A DNA stretch of 64,000 bases from CAYLYP01 sp964387795 (GCA_964387795.1 CAYLYP010000002.1:57085-121084); one strand, 5' to 3'; positions 17,095-26,902 are shown, counted from the first letter of the stretch. Notes: generated by a model from the sequence alone, not told the origin. Program-made: numbers and translations.

Positions 17095-18966
17095 ATGGGC
17101 AGCAGTTTATCATATAAAAAAAGACTGTTACAGGCAGGAACCATAGCAATTATGTTATGTATCCCGGCTTTTTTAATGGCGCAGGATAAAGGCTCCCCTG
17201 AAGCATTGATGATAACTGCTGACAGTTTATACGGCCAGGGACAGTATACTGAAGCAGCACGTCTGTTTAACCAGGCAGCCTTTCAGTATTGGGAAAACGA
17301 ATCAGATAAAAAAGCAGCAGAAGCATTTGAAAAAAGCCTGTTATGCAATGAGCAGATTGGAAATAAAAATGGAAAGAAAGTAATCCTGGGGCACCTTGGA
17401 CAGCTATATTATGAGATGGACAACTGGAACCAATCCATCCGACATTTTGAAAATCAATTGGCTATTGCGCGCCAGCAGAACAGGAAGACAGATATTGCCT
17501 CAGTTTTAATAAACCTTTCAAATGTATATCTAGCATCATCAGATATTAGCAGGGCAATAAAATCATTGGAGGAGGCCTCTGCGCTATCAGCCGAAGCCAA
17601 CCATATCCCCTTATTGAAAAATTCGTATGCACTATTGGCACAGGCTTATGATAAAGCCGGGGATACACAAAAAAGCAGGGATTATTTTGATAAATATGCC
17701 GCATTGGATAAGCATATCCAACAACAGGCCATTCAGCAAAAAGAAGCAGAAGCTGAGCAAAAAGTAGAGCAGGCGCAGACACAGGTGATACAGGCAGAGG
17801 AAGAAAAACAAAAGACACGCATTGAGCTGGGCAGTGAAAGGGAAAAGCGAATTGCAGCCGAGCAAACCATAGAGAAAGTAGAACAACTTACGGCAGAACA
17901 AAAGCTTCAGATAGAGCTATTGGAAAAAGAATCGCTACTGAAGGAACAACAGATTCGCAACCAGCAGCTTATCAGGCGTTATATGAGCATCATCATTGGA
18001 GGTATGCTGATATTTATAGCAACTATTATTTTTGCCTATCGCCAGAAGCAAAAAGACAATAAATTGTTAGCCCGTCAAAAGGAAGAAATTGAATTAAAAA
18101 ATACTGAGTTAAATGCTGCCTTCGAAGAAATAAAGAGGCAAAACAAGAATATCACTGATAGCATCGAATATGCAGAGAGGATTCAAAACGCACTGCTTCC
18201 GCCTGTTGAAATGCTAAAGACAATGGTGCCCGAGTCATTTATTTTTTTAAGGGCAAGGGATATTGTAAGTGGTGATTTCTTCTGGGCAAACAGATACTTC
18301 AAAGACAGTTCAGGAAGGATATACCCCATCGATTCAAAAGATATCCCTTCAGATGCAAATCCCTTGACTATATTAGCTTGTATTGATTGCACAGGACATG
18401 GGGTACCGGGGGCATTCATGTCGATGATAGGCTTTAACCTGCTTGAGAAACTGATACGGAAAAACATCACTGACCCGGGAAAACTGCTTACAGCACTTCA
18501 CCAATCCATTCGTAAAGCCTTAAAGCAACAGGTAAACAGAAATAATGATGGCATGGATATGTCAATATGCCTTATTGATGAGCGGTCAATGGTATTGGAA
18601 TATGCAGGGGCCAGAAACCCACTAATAATATCAGAAGAACAAAACATCCGTATTGTAAAAGGGGACGGCGTTTCAATCGGAGGTATTCAATTTGAAGCAG
18701 AAAGGGTGTTTAACACTAAACAGATAAAAATCAGGAAGGGTATGAAATTCTATATGTATTCTGACGGGTATATTGACCAGTTTGGCGGTCCTGAGCCCTT
18801 TAAATACACATCAGCACGATTGAGGTCATTTATTAAAGAAATATGTTCTTTATCAATGGACGAACAAGGAAGGAGATTTGAGAAAGAATTCGACCTTTGG
18901 AGAGGGGAACAGCCACAACTGGATGATGTTTTGGTAATGGGATTTTCGTTTGACAAACAATCATAA
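17095..18966 (+). CDS. TPR, membrane helix and SpoIIE-type PP2C phosphatase
   Basis: A 623-residue protein: signal peptide or anchor to about residue 29, tetratricopeptide repeats about 35-210 (periplasmic), long Gln/Glu coiled coil about 200-290, membrane helix about 296-316 (MSIIIGGMLIFIATIIFAYR), a second coiled coil, then a SpoIIE/PP2C domain about 360-620. Metal-binding motifs are present: RARDIVSGDFFW, CIDCTGHGVPGAFMSM and MYSDGYIDQFGG. The expected substrate is the upstream SiaC-like phosphoprotein. The TPR part probably senses an envelope signal. The architecture is frequent in Bacteroidota. Confidence 0.9.
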   Translation: MGSSLSYKKRLLQAGTIAIMLCIPAFLMAQDKGSPEALMITADSLYGQGQYTEAARLFNQAAFQYWENESDKKAAEAFEKSLLCNEQIGNKNGKKVILGHLGQLYYEMDNWNQSIRHFENQLAIARQQNRKTDIASVLINLSNVYLASSDISRAIKSLEEASALSAEANHIPLLKNSYALLAQAYDKAGDTQKSRDYFDKYAALDKHIQQQAIQQKEAEAEQKVEQAQTQVIQAEEEKQKTRIELGSEREKRIAAEQTIEKVEQLTAEQKLQIELLEKESLLKEQQIRNQQLIRRYMSIIIGGMLIFIATIIFAYRQKQKDNKLLARQKEEIELKNTELNAAFEEIKRQNKNITDSIEYAERIQNALLPPVEMLKTMVPESFIFLRARDIVSGDFFWANRYFKDSSGRIYPIDSKDIPSDANPLTILACIDCTGHGVPGAFMSMIGFNLLEKLIRKNITDPGKLLTALHQSIRKALKQQVNRNNDGMDMSICLIDERSMVLEYAGARNPLIISEEQNIRIVKGDGVSIGGIQFEAERVFNTKQIKIRKGMKFYMYSDGYIDQFGGPEPFKYTSARLRSFIKEICSLSMDEQGRRFEKEFDLWRGEQPQLDDVLVMGFSFDKQS

Positions 18967-19024
18967 GCATACAATTCATTATCAAGAATCAGGAAGACAA
19001 GCTAAAAGATTGATAAATGATAAT

Positions 19025-19117
19025 GCGAACATATTTGTAAAACAAATCCAAATACCGGAGCAAACAACAAGTATGAAGTTCCATCCAACTATTAACAACA
19101 AAATATTTACGGATGAA
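19025..19117 (+). repeat. Dispersed single copy of the 93-bp M[E/K]FHPT repeat
   Basis: A 48-base spacer (19025-19072) and 45-base core (19073-19117) align without indels to the tandem array at 3370-3634. By eye the core matches 37 of 45 bases and the spacer 28 of 48. Most core differences keep or conservatively change the amino acid (MKFHPT...NNKIFTDE). The final ACGG-ATG-AA provides the ATG of the OmpA-like gene at 19113, the same repeat position used by the PepSY-like gene. Confidence 0.85.
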
Positions 19118-20066
19118 AGGCATATTAACAAAAGGGATATTTATTTTTCTAATAGTAAAAACAGCACCCTTTCTTATAGGCAGTGTTGACCTTAAAGCTT
19201 TGGAAGCGGGAGACACAATAAATCCTATTTATATTAATGAAAATGGAGAGCTATTTGTAAAGACCGGCGTCCCTTTTTATCTATTTGTTTCCGCCAGCCA
19301 GTCAGAAGATGCTTACCTAACCCACAAAGAGGAATCCCCTTTAGTTATCAACGAACATGGCACACACTACCTGACATTAATTACAGAACCAAATAAAAAA
19401 GAGAAAGAGGTAAAGATTTTTGCTGATGGTAAAGCGCCTGTATCAAAAATTGAAATCATTTCAGGCCTTGTATTTCATTTTGGTGACCGTTATTATGTAA
19501 ATACCCCATCTGAAATATGTTTCAGGGCGCGGGATGAAGAATCAGGTCTGGGGAAAACCTTTTACAGCATTGGTGATAGTGCATTTAAGTCTATAAGTGG
19601 TTGCATCAAAGTTGAAGGCTTACCGGAGGCAGTTGTGCAGTTTTATTCAGAAGATGAGGTAGGCAACAGGGAAGCCACAAAACAGGTAAGGCTCATCTTC
19701 AATCCACAGGCAGTCATTCCGTTAGAAAATATTTATTTTGCACATAACAGTGCTGCAATACTTTCCGAATCGAAAAAAGAACTTGATAAGCTGGCCGGCC
19801 TGCTTAAAGAATACCCGGAGATACGCATTGAATTAATGGCCCATACAGATAGCAGGGGCTCATCAAGCTATAACAAGGCCTTATCAGAGCGTAGGGCGCA
19901 AAACACAAGGGATTATCTTATCGGCAAAGGGATATCAGCATCAAGGCTGGTTGCAACCGGCTATGGGGATACCCAGCCTGTAAACAGATGCGTGAAAGGG
20001 GAAACATGTTCTGAAGCAGAGCATGCTCAAAACCGCAGGACAGAATTCAGGATCTTACCTTTTTAA
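19113..20066 (+). CDS. OmpA-family peptidoglycan-anchoring envelope protein
   Basis: A 317-residue protein with an N-terminal signal segment (GIFIFLIVKTAPFLIGSV), a beta-rich middle (about 35-195) with Ig/OmpL47-like blocks (YYVNTPSEICFRARDEESGLG ... YSEDEVGNRE), and a C-terminal OmpA domain about 205-317. The OmpA part has IYFAHNSAAI, the peptidoglycan-binding MAHTDSRGSSSYNKALSERRA and NRRTEF. It should tether an outer-membrane or periplasmic assembly to the cell wall. The ATG lies in the last bases of a repeat module. The next gene follows by 14 bases and shares the Ig-like blocks, so they form a unit. Confidence 0.87.
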   Translation: MKGILTKGIFIFLIVKTAPFLIGSVDLKALEAGDTINPIYINENGELFVKTGVPFYLFVSASQSEDAYLTHKEESPLVINEHGTHYLTLITEPNKKEKEVKIFADGKAPVSKIEIISGLVFHFGDRYYVNTPSEICFRARDEESGLGKTFYSIGDSAFKSISGCIKVEGLPEAVVQFYSEDEVGNREATKQVRLIFNPQAVIPLENIYFAHNSAAILSESKKELDKLAGLLKEYPEIRIELMAHTDSRGSSSYNKALSERRAQNTRDYLIGKGISASRLVATGYGDTQPVNRCVKGETCSEAEHAQNRRTEFRILPF

Positions 20067-20080
20067 AAATATAACAGGAA

Positions 20081-21772
20081 ATGAATTTAAAAATTCCATT
20101 TTTCTTTCTCCTTTCCATTGCTCCCATTGCAGGTGCAATAGGTCAGGCTGTTCATGCAGTAATTCAGGACAGCACATCTGTTTATGTAAGGCAGGGGGAA
20201 GAAATAAAAATTAGCATTTCCGCTACTGGCGAATTTAAGGATGCTGTAGCCATCCCCTTTGGGACTACAGAACAGGAGGGTTATTTCAAGGCAGAAAGAA
20301 AAGGCTTGTACCATCTAGAGCTAAAGCAAAAGGGCAATAAACTGTTCAGGGGGAAATTTATTGTTGATGGGGATGCCCCAATGCTTGAGTTTTTGCATAA
20401 TGCTGATAAAATATGGACAGATAATGATGTTTTGGTAGCCGGTCAAGGCTTTAGATTTCAGATTAAAGCCACAGAAAAGCAATCAGGTGTTGGGAGGACA
20501 GAATACGCATTAGGGGAAGGAGGGTTTTCGGAAGCAAAAGAATGGGTTAATCTTGATAAAGAAGGCCAGTATAAAATCCGCTTCAGGTCGATAGACAGGT
20601 TGGGAAATATGAGCAGAGAATACAATCAAATTGTAAAAATTGACCTGACAGCCCCGGAAACAGATTATTCTTTCCAGGGAGAATACTATGAACAAATCCT
20701 GTCCTCGGGCTCAAAAATTAAATTAACAGCAAAAGACCATGTCGGCTTAGACAAAGTTTATTACAGATGGGACGAGGGTTCAAAATGGCTGGAATATACC
20801 GCTCCTATTGACCTGAAACGCTTTAAGGAAGGTCCTGCCATACTTTATTATTACGCATCAGACAAGGCAGGGAACACAGAAGAAGAAAAGAACATCAGTA
20901 TTTTTATTGACAACACCCCTCCCCTTTTAATTGAAGAAATCACGGGGACTACATTTATGGCCGGGGACAAAGAATATTCATCCGGGCGTTCGCAGTTAAA
21001 AATTACTGCTGTCGATAATAAGTCGGGGGTTAAAGAAATATATTACAGTGTTAATGACGGGCCTTTTGTGCTATATAGCCGCCCTGTGTTTTTATCATCA
21101 TGGAAAGGCTCAATAAACATCAAGTCCTATGCTATTGACAATGTAGGTAACCGTTCTCAAAGTTCAGGAAACCGAAATAGTATAAGCATCCCTGTAGTTG
21201 ATCTGGAAGCCCCTGAAAGCAAACATGCTTTTTCAGGGCCATCTATCTATTTCAACGACACATTGTATATCGGGCCAAAGACAAGCATCAGCCTAAGTGC
21301 CCACGATCAGGAATCAGGATTAGACCGGATTGAATACTATATTGACGGGCAGGTTGAACCCATTGTCTATAATCAGGCATTCAGTCTTGAGAAGCATGGT
21401 TATCAAAAACTATCATACGAGGCATTTGACATGGTGGAGAACTCTGTTGTGAATGAATTTAAAGTATTTGTTGACACTCTGTCCCCCGATTTAAATATTT
21501 TCTTTAGTATGCCCCCCTTAAGCACAGACCAGGAAGACAAGCCGGATTTATTAGTGTATCCTACACATACAGCAGTATTTTTGACAGTTTTTGACAAGCA
21601 CTCCGGTTTTAAAGAGCTCAGTTATTCAATCAATCAAAGAGCAATGCTCCCCTATACAGGACCAATAACATTTGAAAACGATCCCGGTGCTAAAACACTT
21701 ATCATCAGGGCAACAGACCAGACAGGAAATAGCATTGAAAAGGTGATGGAATTTGTGATTGAAGTTCAATAA
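20081..21772 (+). CDS. Secreted multi-domain Ig-like (OmpL47 beta-barrel type) protein
   Basis: A 563-residue exported protein: signal peptide to about residue 22 (LLSIAPIAGAIGQA), then about five repeats with the pattern SGVxxxxYxxxxG.F...........I...ai D..GN (SGVGRTEYALGEGGF, SGVKEIYYSVNDGPF, SGLDRIEYYIDG, SGFKELSYSINQ). These are OmpL47-type/Ig-like modules of bacterial surface proteins. It shares the module type with the OmpA-like protein upstream and is probably its partner in the periplasm or outer membrane. It has no enzymatic motif and no T9SS C-terminal signal that I recognise. Confidence 0.8.
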   Translation: MNLKIPFFFLLSIAPIAGAIGQAVHAVIQDSTSVYVRQGEEIKISISATGEFKDAVAIPFGTTEQEGYFKAERKGLYHLELKQKGNKLFRGKFIVDGDAPMLEFLHNADKIWTDNDVLVAGQGFRFQIKATEKQSGVGRTEYALGEGGFSEAKEWVNLDKEGQYKIRFRSIDRLGNMSREYNQIVKIDLTAPETDYSFQGEYYEQILSSGSKIKLTAKDHVGLDKVYYRWDEGSKWLEYTAPIDLKRFKEGPAILYYYASDKAGNTEEEKNISIFIDNTPPLLIEEITGTTFMAGDKEYSSGRSQLKITAVDNKSGVKEIYYSVNDGPFVLYSRPVFLSSWKGSINIKSYAIDNVGNRSQSSGNRNSISIPVVDLEAPESKHAFSGPSIYFNDTLYIGPKTSISLSAHDQESGLDRIEYYIDGQVEPIVYNQAFSLEKHGYQKLSYEAFDMVENSVVNEFKVFVDTLSPDLNIFFSMPPLSTDQEDKPDLLVYPTHTAVFLTVFDKHSGFKELSYSINQRAMLPYTGPITFENDPGAKTLIIRATDQTGNSIEKVMEFVIEVQ

Positions 21773-21959
21773 TTATCAACTATTGTTAATAAATATTTTA
21801 AAGACTGGTCAGATAATAAATCTCTGACATAATTGCCTAAGTTTACCATAGTTACAAAGGCAATCAATACCTATATTATTCAATATCAAGAGGTTTTCTT
21901 TCAATATTATTATCATTACTTTAGCTTATTGATATTATCAGGCAAATTTTTTTAAAAAA

Positions 21960-24900
21960 ATGATAGACTTCACGCACTTACATGTGCATACACAATTTTC
22001 GATACTAGATGGGGCCGCCAGTATCAAAGGCCTATTGAGCAAGGCAAAAGAAACAGGAATGACAGCCCTTGCCATAACAGACCATGGTAACATGTATGGT
22101 GTATTGGAGTTTTCGAACCAGGCTGCCAAATATGGTATAAAGCCCATTATTGGTTGCGAGGTATATGTAGCAGAGCATTCGCATTTTGACAAATCATCAA
22201 AGGAAGACCGTTCAGGCTATCATTTAATCTTACTTGCCCGAAATATGACCGGTTACCGCAATCTATCAAAGCTGGTATCCCTTGGTTTTACTGAAGGCTT
22301 TTATTATACGCCCCGTATTGATATGGATATTTTATCAAAGTATCATGAAGGGATTATAGCCTGTTCGGCCTGTCTTGGCGGACAACTACCGAAAGCTATT
22401 ACAAGGCATAACCCTCTGCCGCAGGAGGGAAATGATTTTAAAACCTATCCCTTTGATTTAGCAAAAACAGAAGAAGTATTAAAAAGATACCTTGATATTT
22501 TTGGGGAAGACTTTTATCTGGAGCTTCAACGCCATGGGTACAGGGAACAGGAGCTTGTAAACCATGCCATGCTTAAACTGGCAGACAAGTACCAGCTAAA
22601 AGTAATAGCCACCAATGATGTGCATTATGTTAACAAGGAAGACTTTGAAGCCCATAATATCCTGATATGCCTCAATACGGGCAAGGATTTGGAAGATGCC
22701 GAAGGGATGCATTATACAGGGAATGAATATTTGAAAACCCCTGAAGAGATGCAGGAGTTGTTTCATGATATTCCGCAGGCAATAAGCAATACCCGTGAGC
22801 TGGTAGATAAAATAGAAGAATTTAAACTCACCAGGGATGTCATATTGCCAAAGTTTCCGATACCAGAAGGCTTTGAGTCGGAGTTTCAGTATCTGGAACA
22901 CCTCACATGGGAAGGAGCAGCCCGCAGGTGGCCGGAACTCATCCCTTCGAGCCGGGAGCGCCTGGAGTTTGAACTGGCAACAATAAAAAGGATGGGATTT
23001 CCAGGTTACTTCCTTATTGTTTGGGATTTTATTGATGCAGCCCGTAAGATGGGCGTAAGGGTTGGTCCGGGAAGGGGCTCTGCAGCAGGTAGTGCAGTAG
23101 CTTATTGTCTGGGCATAACGAATATCGACCCAATCAAATATCAGTTGCTTTTTGAACGTTTCCTGAACCCTGAACGTATATCAATGCCCGATGTTGATAT
23201 TGACTTTGATGATGAAGGCAGGGGTCGGGTCATTCAGTATGTAATAGAGAAATATGGCAAAGAGAAAGTAGCACAGATTATCACCTTTGGATCTATGGCA
23301 GCCCGTTCATCCATCAGGGATGTTGCCAGGGTATTAAAACTCGAATTATCAGAAGCTGACCGCCTTGCAAAATTAGTCCCTGAAGGGCCCAAGGTAAGCC
23401 TTGAAAGTGCTTTTGCCGAAGTTCCCGAACTTAATGATGCAAGAAACCAGGGACCGGAACTCATCAAGAAGACCTTAAACTTTGCCAAGACCTTAGAAGG
23501 TTCGATACGTAATACCGGGGTGCATGCCTGTGGGGTAATCATAGGGCCTGAGGACTTAAAAGAACATGTTCCTCTTGGAATTGCAAAGGATTCAGATATG
23601 CCTGTTACCCAGTTCGAAGGCAAGCTGGTTGAATCTGTGGGATTATTAAAGATGGACTTTCTGGGTTTAAAAACCTTATCCATTATTAATGATGCATTGC
23701 TGAACATAAAAAAAAGACATGGAATAGACATCGATATAGACAGCATCCCCCTTGAGGATGAAGAGACCTTTGCCTTGTTCTGCAGGGGCGACACCACAGC
23801 AGTGTTTCAGTTTGAATCGGACGGGATGAAAAAACATTTACAGGACTTACAGCCCAACCGCTTTGAGGACATCATTGCAATGAATGCCTTATACCGCCCG
23901 GGACCCATGAAATACATCCCCAATTATATCAACCGTAAGCAGGGGCGAGAAAAGATTGAATATGATTTTCCGGTAATGGAAGAGTATCTTTCAGAAACCT
24001 ATGGAATTACTGTTTATCAGGAGCAGGTGATGCTCCTTTCGCAGGCCATGGCAGGCTTTACCAAGGGTGAGGCAGATGGTTTGAGAAAAGCAATGGGAAA
24101 GAAGCTCCGCGATGTGATGGATAAGCTGAAAAGCAAATTCCTTGAAGGCTGTATCAAGAACAACCTTGACAAATCAAAAGCTGAAAAGATATGGGGCGAC
24201 TGGGAAGCATTTGCTGAATATGCATTTAACAAATCGCATTCAACCTGTTATAGTTATGTGGCATATCAGACAGCATATCTTAAAGCCCACTACACTGCAG
24301 AGTTTATGGCTGCCAACCTTACACATAACCTCAACAATATTGAAGAGATATCCTCATTGGTAGCAGAATGCAAAAGGTTAAAAATTAATGTCCTTGGCCC
24401 TGATATCAATGAATCGGAATTAAAGTTTACCGTAAACAAAGAGGGGGATATCCGATTTGGGATGGGCGCAATAAAGAATGTTGGTGAAGGTCCGGTAGAG
24501 GCCATCATCGAAGAACGTGAGTCAGCAGGTCCTTTTAATTCGATATTTGATTTTGTAAAACGCATCAACCTAAGGGCATGTAATAAAAAAAGTATCGAAT
24601 CGCTGGCAAAAGCAGGGGCCTTTGATGGTTTTCCAAACTGTCACAGGGCTCAATTCTTTTTTGTTGACAAAGACAGTATCACCTTTATCGAAAAGCTGAT
24701 TCGGTTTGCCACAGCCCATCAGAACAACCAAAACTCAAGCCAGTTCAGCTTATTTGGAGAGGCAGCAGGAGGAGGCAATATTCCCGATCCAGAGCTCCCG
24801 ACTTGTGAGCCCTGGAGCAATCTTGAACAATTAAGGTTTGAAAACGAGGTCACCGGTTATTATATCAGTGGCCATCCATTGGATGATTATAAAATAGAGA

Positions 24901-25460
24901 TTCAGAATTTTTGTAATATCAACATATCCCGATTGTCTGATTTAGCTTCATTAAACGGCAGGGATGTATCATTTGCCGGGATCATTACTTCGGTGAACCA
25001 TAGGACAACGAAGACAGGTAAGCCATTTGGACAATTTGTGGTTGAAGACTATACCGATTCCATCCAAATCACCTTGTTTTCAGAAGATTATATGAAGCAA
25101 AGACATATGCTATTAGCAGGGACATTTGTATATATCAAGGCAAAGATACAACCTCAGTTCAGGGATTCAGACCGATTGGACATCAAAGTGAGTTCAATCA
25201 ACCTGCTTTCAGAGATTGCAGAAAAACTTACCCATTCAGTAACGCTTGAGATTCCGCTTTCCCAGCTAAGCGAACCATTAATAGAAGCCATATCCGAACA
25301 GGCACACCACTTTCCAGGCTCTTGCAGGCTGAAGGTAGTAGTATATGACGAAATGGAAGAGTGCCGGGTAGAGATGCAGGCAAAGAAAATAAAAGTTGAA
25401 GCCTCAGCCTTTTTAAAGCTTTTAAATACTTACCACTTTTTGAACTATTCGCTCAATTAG
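21960..25460 (+). CDS. dnaE: DNA polymerase III alpha subunit
   Basis: A 1,166-residue replicative polymerase. The N-terminal PHP domain starts HLHVHTQFSILDGA (residues 6-19). The palm carries the catalytic carboxylates in PDVDIDFDDEGRGRVI (about residue 409) and the upstream GRGSAAGS. YRPGPMKYIPNYINRK and HSTCYSYVAYQTAYLKAHY mark the fingers. Tandem HhH and an OB domain near residue 1003 (VSFAGIITSVNHRTTKTGK) follow. It catalyses chromosome replication with the clamp. The length and order are typical. It is monocistronic or paired with trx, 106 bases downstream, which has its own promoter box. Confidence 0.97.
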   Translation: MIDFTHLHVHTQFSILDGAASIKGLLSKAKETGMTALAITDHGNMYGVLEFSNQAAKYGIKPIIGCEVYVAEHSHFDKSSKEDRSGYHLILLARNMTGYRNLSKLVSLGFTEGFYYTPRIDMDILSKYHEGIIACSACLGGQLPKAITRHNPLPQEGNDFKTYPFDLAKTEEVLKRYLDIFGEDFYLELQRHGYREQELVNHAMLKLADKYQLKVIATNDVHYVNKEDFEAHNILICLNTGKDLEDAEGMHYTGNEYLKTPEEMQELFHDIPQAISNTRELVDKIEEFKLTRDVILPKFPIPEGFESEFQYLEHLTWEGAARRWPELIPSSRERLEFELATIKRMGFPGYFLIVWDFIDAARKMGVRVGPGRGSAAGSAVAYCLGITNIDPIKYQLLFERFLNPERISMPDVDIDFDDEGRGRVIQYVIEKYGKEKVAQIITFGSMAARSSIRDVARVLKLELSEADRLAKLVPEGPKVSLESAFAEVPELNDARNQGPELIKKTLNFAKTLEGSIRNTGVHACGVIIGPEDLKEHVPLGIAKDSDMPVTQFEGKLVESVGLLKMDFLGLKTLSIINDALLNIKKRHGIDIDIDSIPLEDEETFALFCRGDTTAVFQFESDGMKKHLQDLQPNRFEDIIAMNALYRPGPMKYIPNYINRKQGREKIEYDFPVMEEYLSETYGITVYQEQVMLLSQAMAGFTKGEADGLRKAMGKKLRDVMDKLKSKFLEGCIKNNLDKSKAEKIWGDWEAFAEYAFNKSHSTCYSYVAYQTAYLKAHYTAEFMAANLTHNLNNIEEISSLVAECKRLKINVLGPDINESELKFTVNKEGDIRFGMGAIKNVGEGPVEAIIEERESAGPFNSIFDFVKRINLRACNKKSIESLAKAGAFDGFPNCHRAQFFFVDKDSITFIEKLIRFATAHQNNQNSSQFSLFGEAAGGGNIPDPELPTCEPWSNLEQLRFENEVTGYYISGHPLDDYKIEIQNFCNINISRLSDLASLNGRDVSFAGIITSVNHRTTKTGKPFGQFVVEDYTDSIQITLFSEDYMKQRHMLLAGTFVYIKAKIQPQFRDSDRLDIKVSSINLLSEIAEKLTHSVTLEIPLSQLSEPLIEAISEQAHHFPGSCRLKVVVYDEMEECRVEMQAKKIKVEASAFLKLLNTYHFLNYSLN

Positions 25461-25520
25461 TTGTTTTATTAAAAAAAAGGAAAGCTGAACATAAATGTTC
25501 TTTTTTGAAACAAAAAAATA

Positions 25521-25528
25521 TATATTTG
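25521..25528 (+). promoter_or_regulatory. -7 promoter box TATATTTG for thioredoxin
   Basis: A TAnnTTTG match 38 bases before the thioredoxin ATG. A TTTTTTG lies upstream but closer than the usual -33 spacing. Confidence 0.6.
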
Positions 25529-25566
25529 TGCATCCTCAAAAACATTAACTTTAAATCGAAGAAAAT

Positions 25567-25884
25567 ATGGCACTTGAAATTACAGATTCCAACTTTGAAA
25601 CCGTTGTAATGCAATCAAATAAACCCGTTTTGGTTGACTTTTGGGCTGAATGGTGCGGTCCATGCAGAATGATAGCCCCAATAGTAGAAGAGATTGCTGC
25701 TGAATATGAAGGGAAAGCAGTAGTAGGGAAAGTAGATGTAGATAACAATCCTGAGATTTCAGCCAGGTTCGGTATCCGTAACATCCCCACAGTATTGTTT
25801 TTTAAGAATGGCGAAGTAGCAGATAAGCAAGTTGGGGCAGCACCCAAATCAGTTTTTGCCGGAAAGATTGATGCATTATTATAG
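25567..25884 (+). CDS. trxA: Thioredoxin
   Basis: A 105-residue thioredoxin with the active site W-C30-G-P-C33, the preceding VLVDFWAEWC strand, the conserved Asp (VDVDNNPEIS) and the cis-Pro (IRNIPTVLFFKNGEV). It is a cytoplasmic disulfide reductase fed by thioredoxin reductase. It has its own -7 box upstream and a perfect terminator downstream, so it is probably an independent highly expressed unit. Confidence 0.97.
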   Translation: MALEITDSNFETVVMQSNKPVLVDFWAEWCGPCRMIAPIVEEIAAEYEGKAVVGKVDVDNNPEISARFGIRNIPTVLFFKNGEVADKQVGAAPKSVFAGKIDALL

Positions 25885-25908
25885 ACTATTGCCTAAAAAA
25901 TAATAATC

Positions 25909-25939
25909 AAGGGTTGCTTTTAAATAAAAAGCAACCCTT
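25909..25939 (+). terminator. Terminator after thioredoxin
   Basis: A perfect 13-bp stem (aagggttgctttt / aaaagcaaccctt) with a 5-base loop, 24 bases after the stop and followed by TTTAATTT. Confidence 0.85.
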
Positions 25940-25957
25940 TAATTTGAGCAAAACAAT

Positions 25958-26902
25958 ATGGATCCTAAGACTGAAAACCAATTCAATAATCAATTAATAA
26001 CAGGCTTTTCCAACCTTGAACTCTTAGCCAGACAAGTGGTTGAAGGTTTTATCACAGGTTTGCACAAAAGCCCTTTTCATGGGTTTTCAGTTGAATTTGC
26101 CGAGCATAGGATTTACAATTCAGGTGAAAGCATCAGACATATTGACTGGAAATTATATGCACGATCAGAGAAGTTATTTGTAAAAAGATTTGAAGAAGAA
26201 ACCAATCTGAGGTGCATGATAGTTATTGATAATTCATCATCAATGTATTTTCCATTGTTAGGCACACAGCATCAGGGAATAAACAAAATACTTTTTTCAG
26301 CCCAATCGGCAGCAGCACTGATGTATATGCTAAAAAAACAAAGGGATGCAGTAGGTTTATGTGTTTTTTCAGACCAGATTGAAATAAAAACCCAGCTAAA
26401 AAGTACGATGGTCCATCATCAAAACCTGATAACAGAATTATCAAAATTAGTAGCTCCACAATCCATGGTTGCACAAAAACCAACCAATACAGCAGCGATC
26501 CTTCATCAATTAGCCGAGAGCCTTCACAAAAGAAGCATGGTGGTTATATTCTCAGATATGTTTGACCAGCAGGAAACGCAGGATGAAATATTTAATGCCC
26601 TTCGCCACTTGAAATATAACAAGCATGAGGTTATTCTTTTTCATGTTACAGATAAAACCAGGGAACTTGATTTTGAATATGAAAACAAACCTTATGAGTT
26701 TATTGATACAGAAACAGGTCAGAAATTAAAAGTCAACCCTTCGGAAATAAAGGAAAACTATGTAAAAAAAATCAATGAAAGGGTTAATGAATTGAAATTT
26801 AAGTGCATGCAATATCACATTGATTTTGTTCCGGCTGATATTAATAAAGGATATGAACAGGTATTGCTCCCCTGGCTTGTTAAAAGATCTAAACTATATT
26901 AA
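25958..26902 (+). CDS. DUF58 domain protein (MoxR-associated, vWA-like)
   Basis: A 314-residue DUF58 protein. The motif IRHIDWKLYARSEKLFVKRFEEETN (about residues 60-84) is the family hallmark, and IVIDNSSSMYF (about 90) is a vWA-like metal site DxSxS. Such proteins usually work with a MoxR AAA ATPase in chaperone or envelope-maturation systems, as in aerotolerance clusters. No MoxR gene is adjacent here, so the partner is elsewhere. It starts 19 bases after the trx terminator. Confidence 0.88.
   Translation: MDPKTENQFNNQLITGFSNLELLARQVVEGFITGLHKSPFHGFSVEFAEHRIYNSGESIRHIDWKLYARSEKLFVKRFEEETNLRCMIVIDNSSSMYFPLLGTQHQGINKILFSAQSAAALMYMLKKQRDAVGLCVFSDQIEIKTQLKSTMVHHQNLITELSKLVAPQSMVAQKPTNTAAILHQLAESLHKRSMVVIFSDMFDQQETQDEIFNALRHLKYNKHEVILFHVTDKTRELDFEYENKPYEFIDTETGQKLKVNPSEIKENYVKKINERVNELKFKCMQYHIDFVPADINKGYEQVLLPWLVKRSKLY

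Noticed and set aside
18950..19189. 79-residue ORF spanning the repeat copy
   Set aside because: It begins inside the phosphatase gene and runs into the OmpA-like gene. Only the repeat part shows constraint, so it is described as a repeat and not as a gene.
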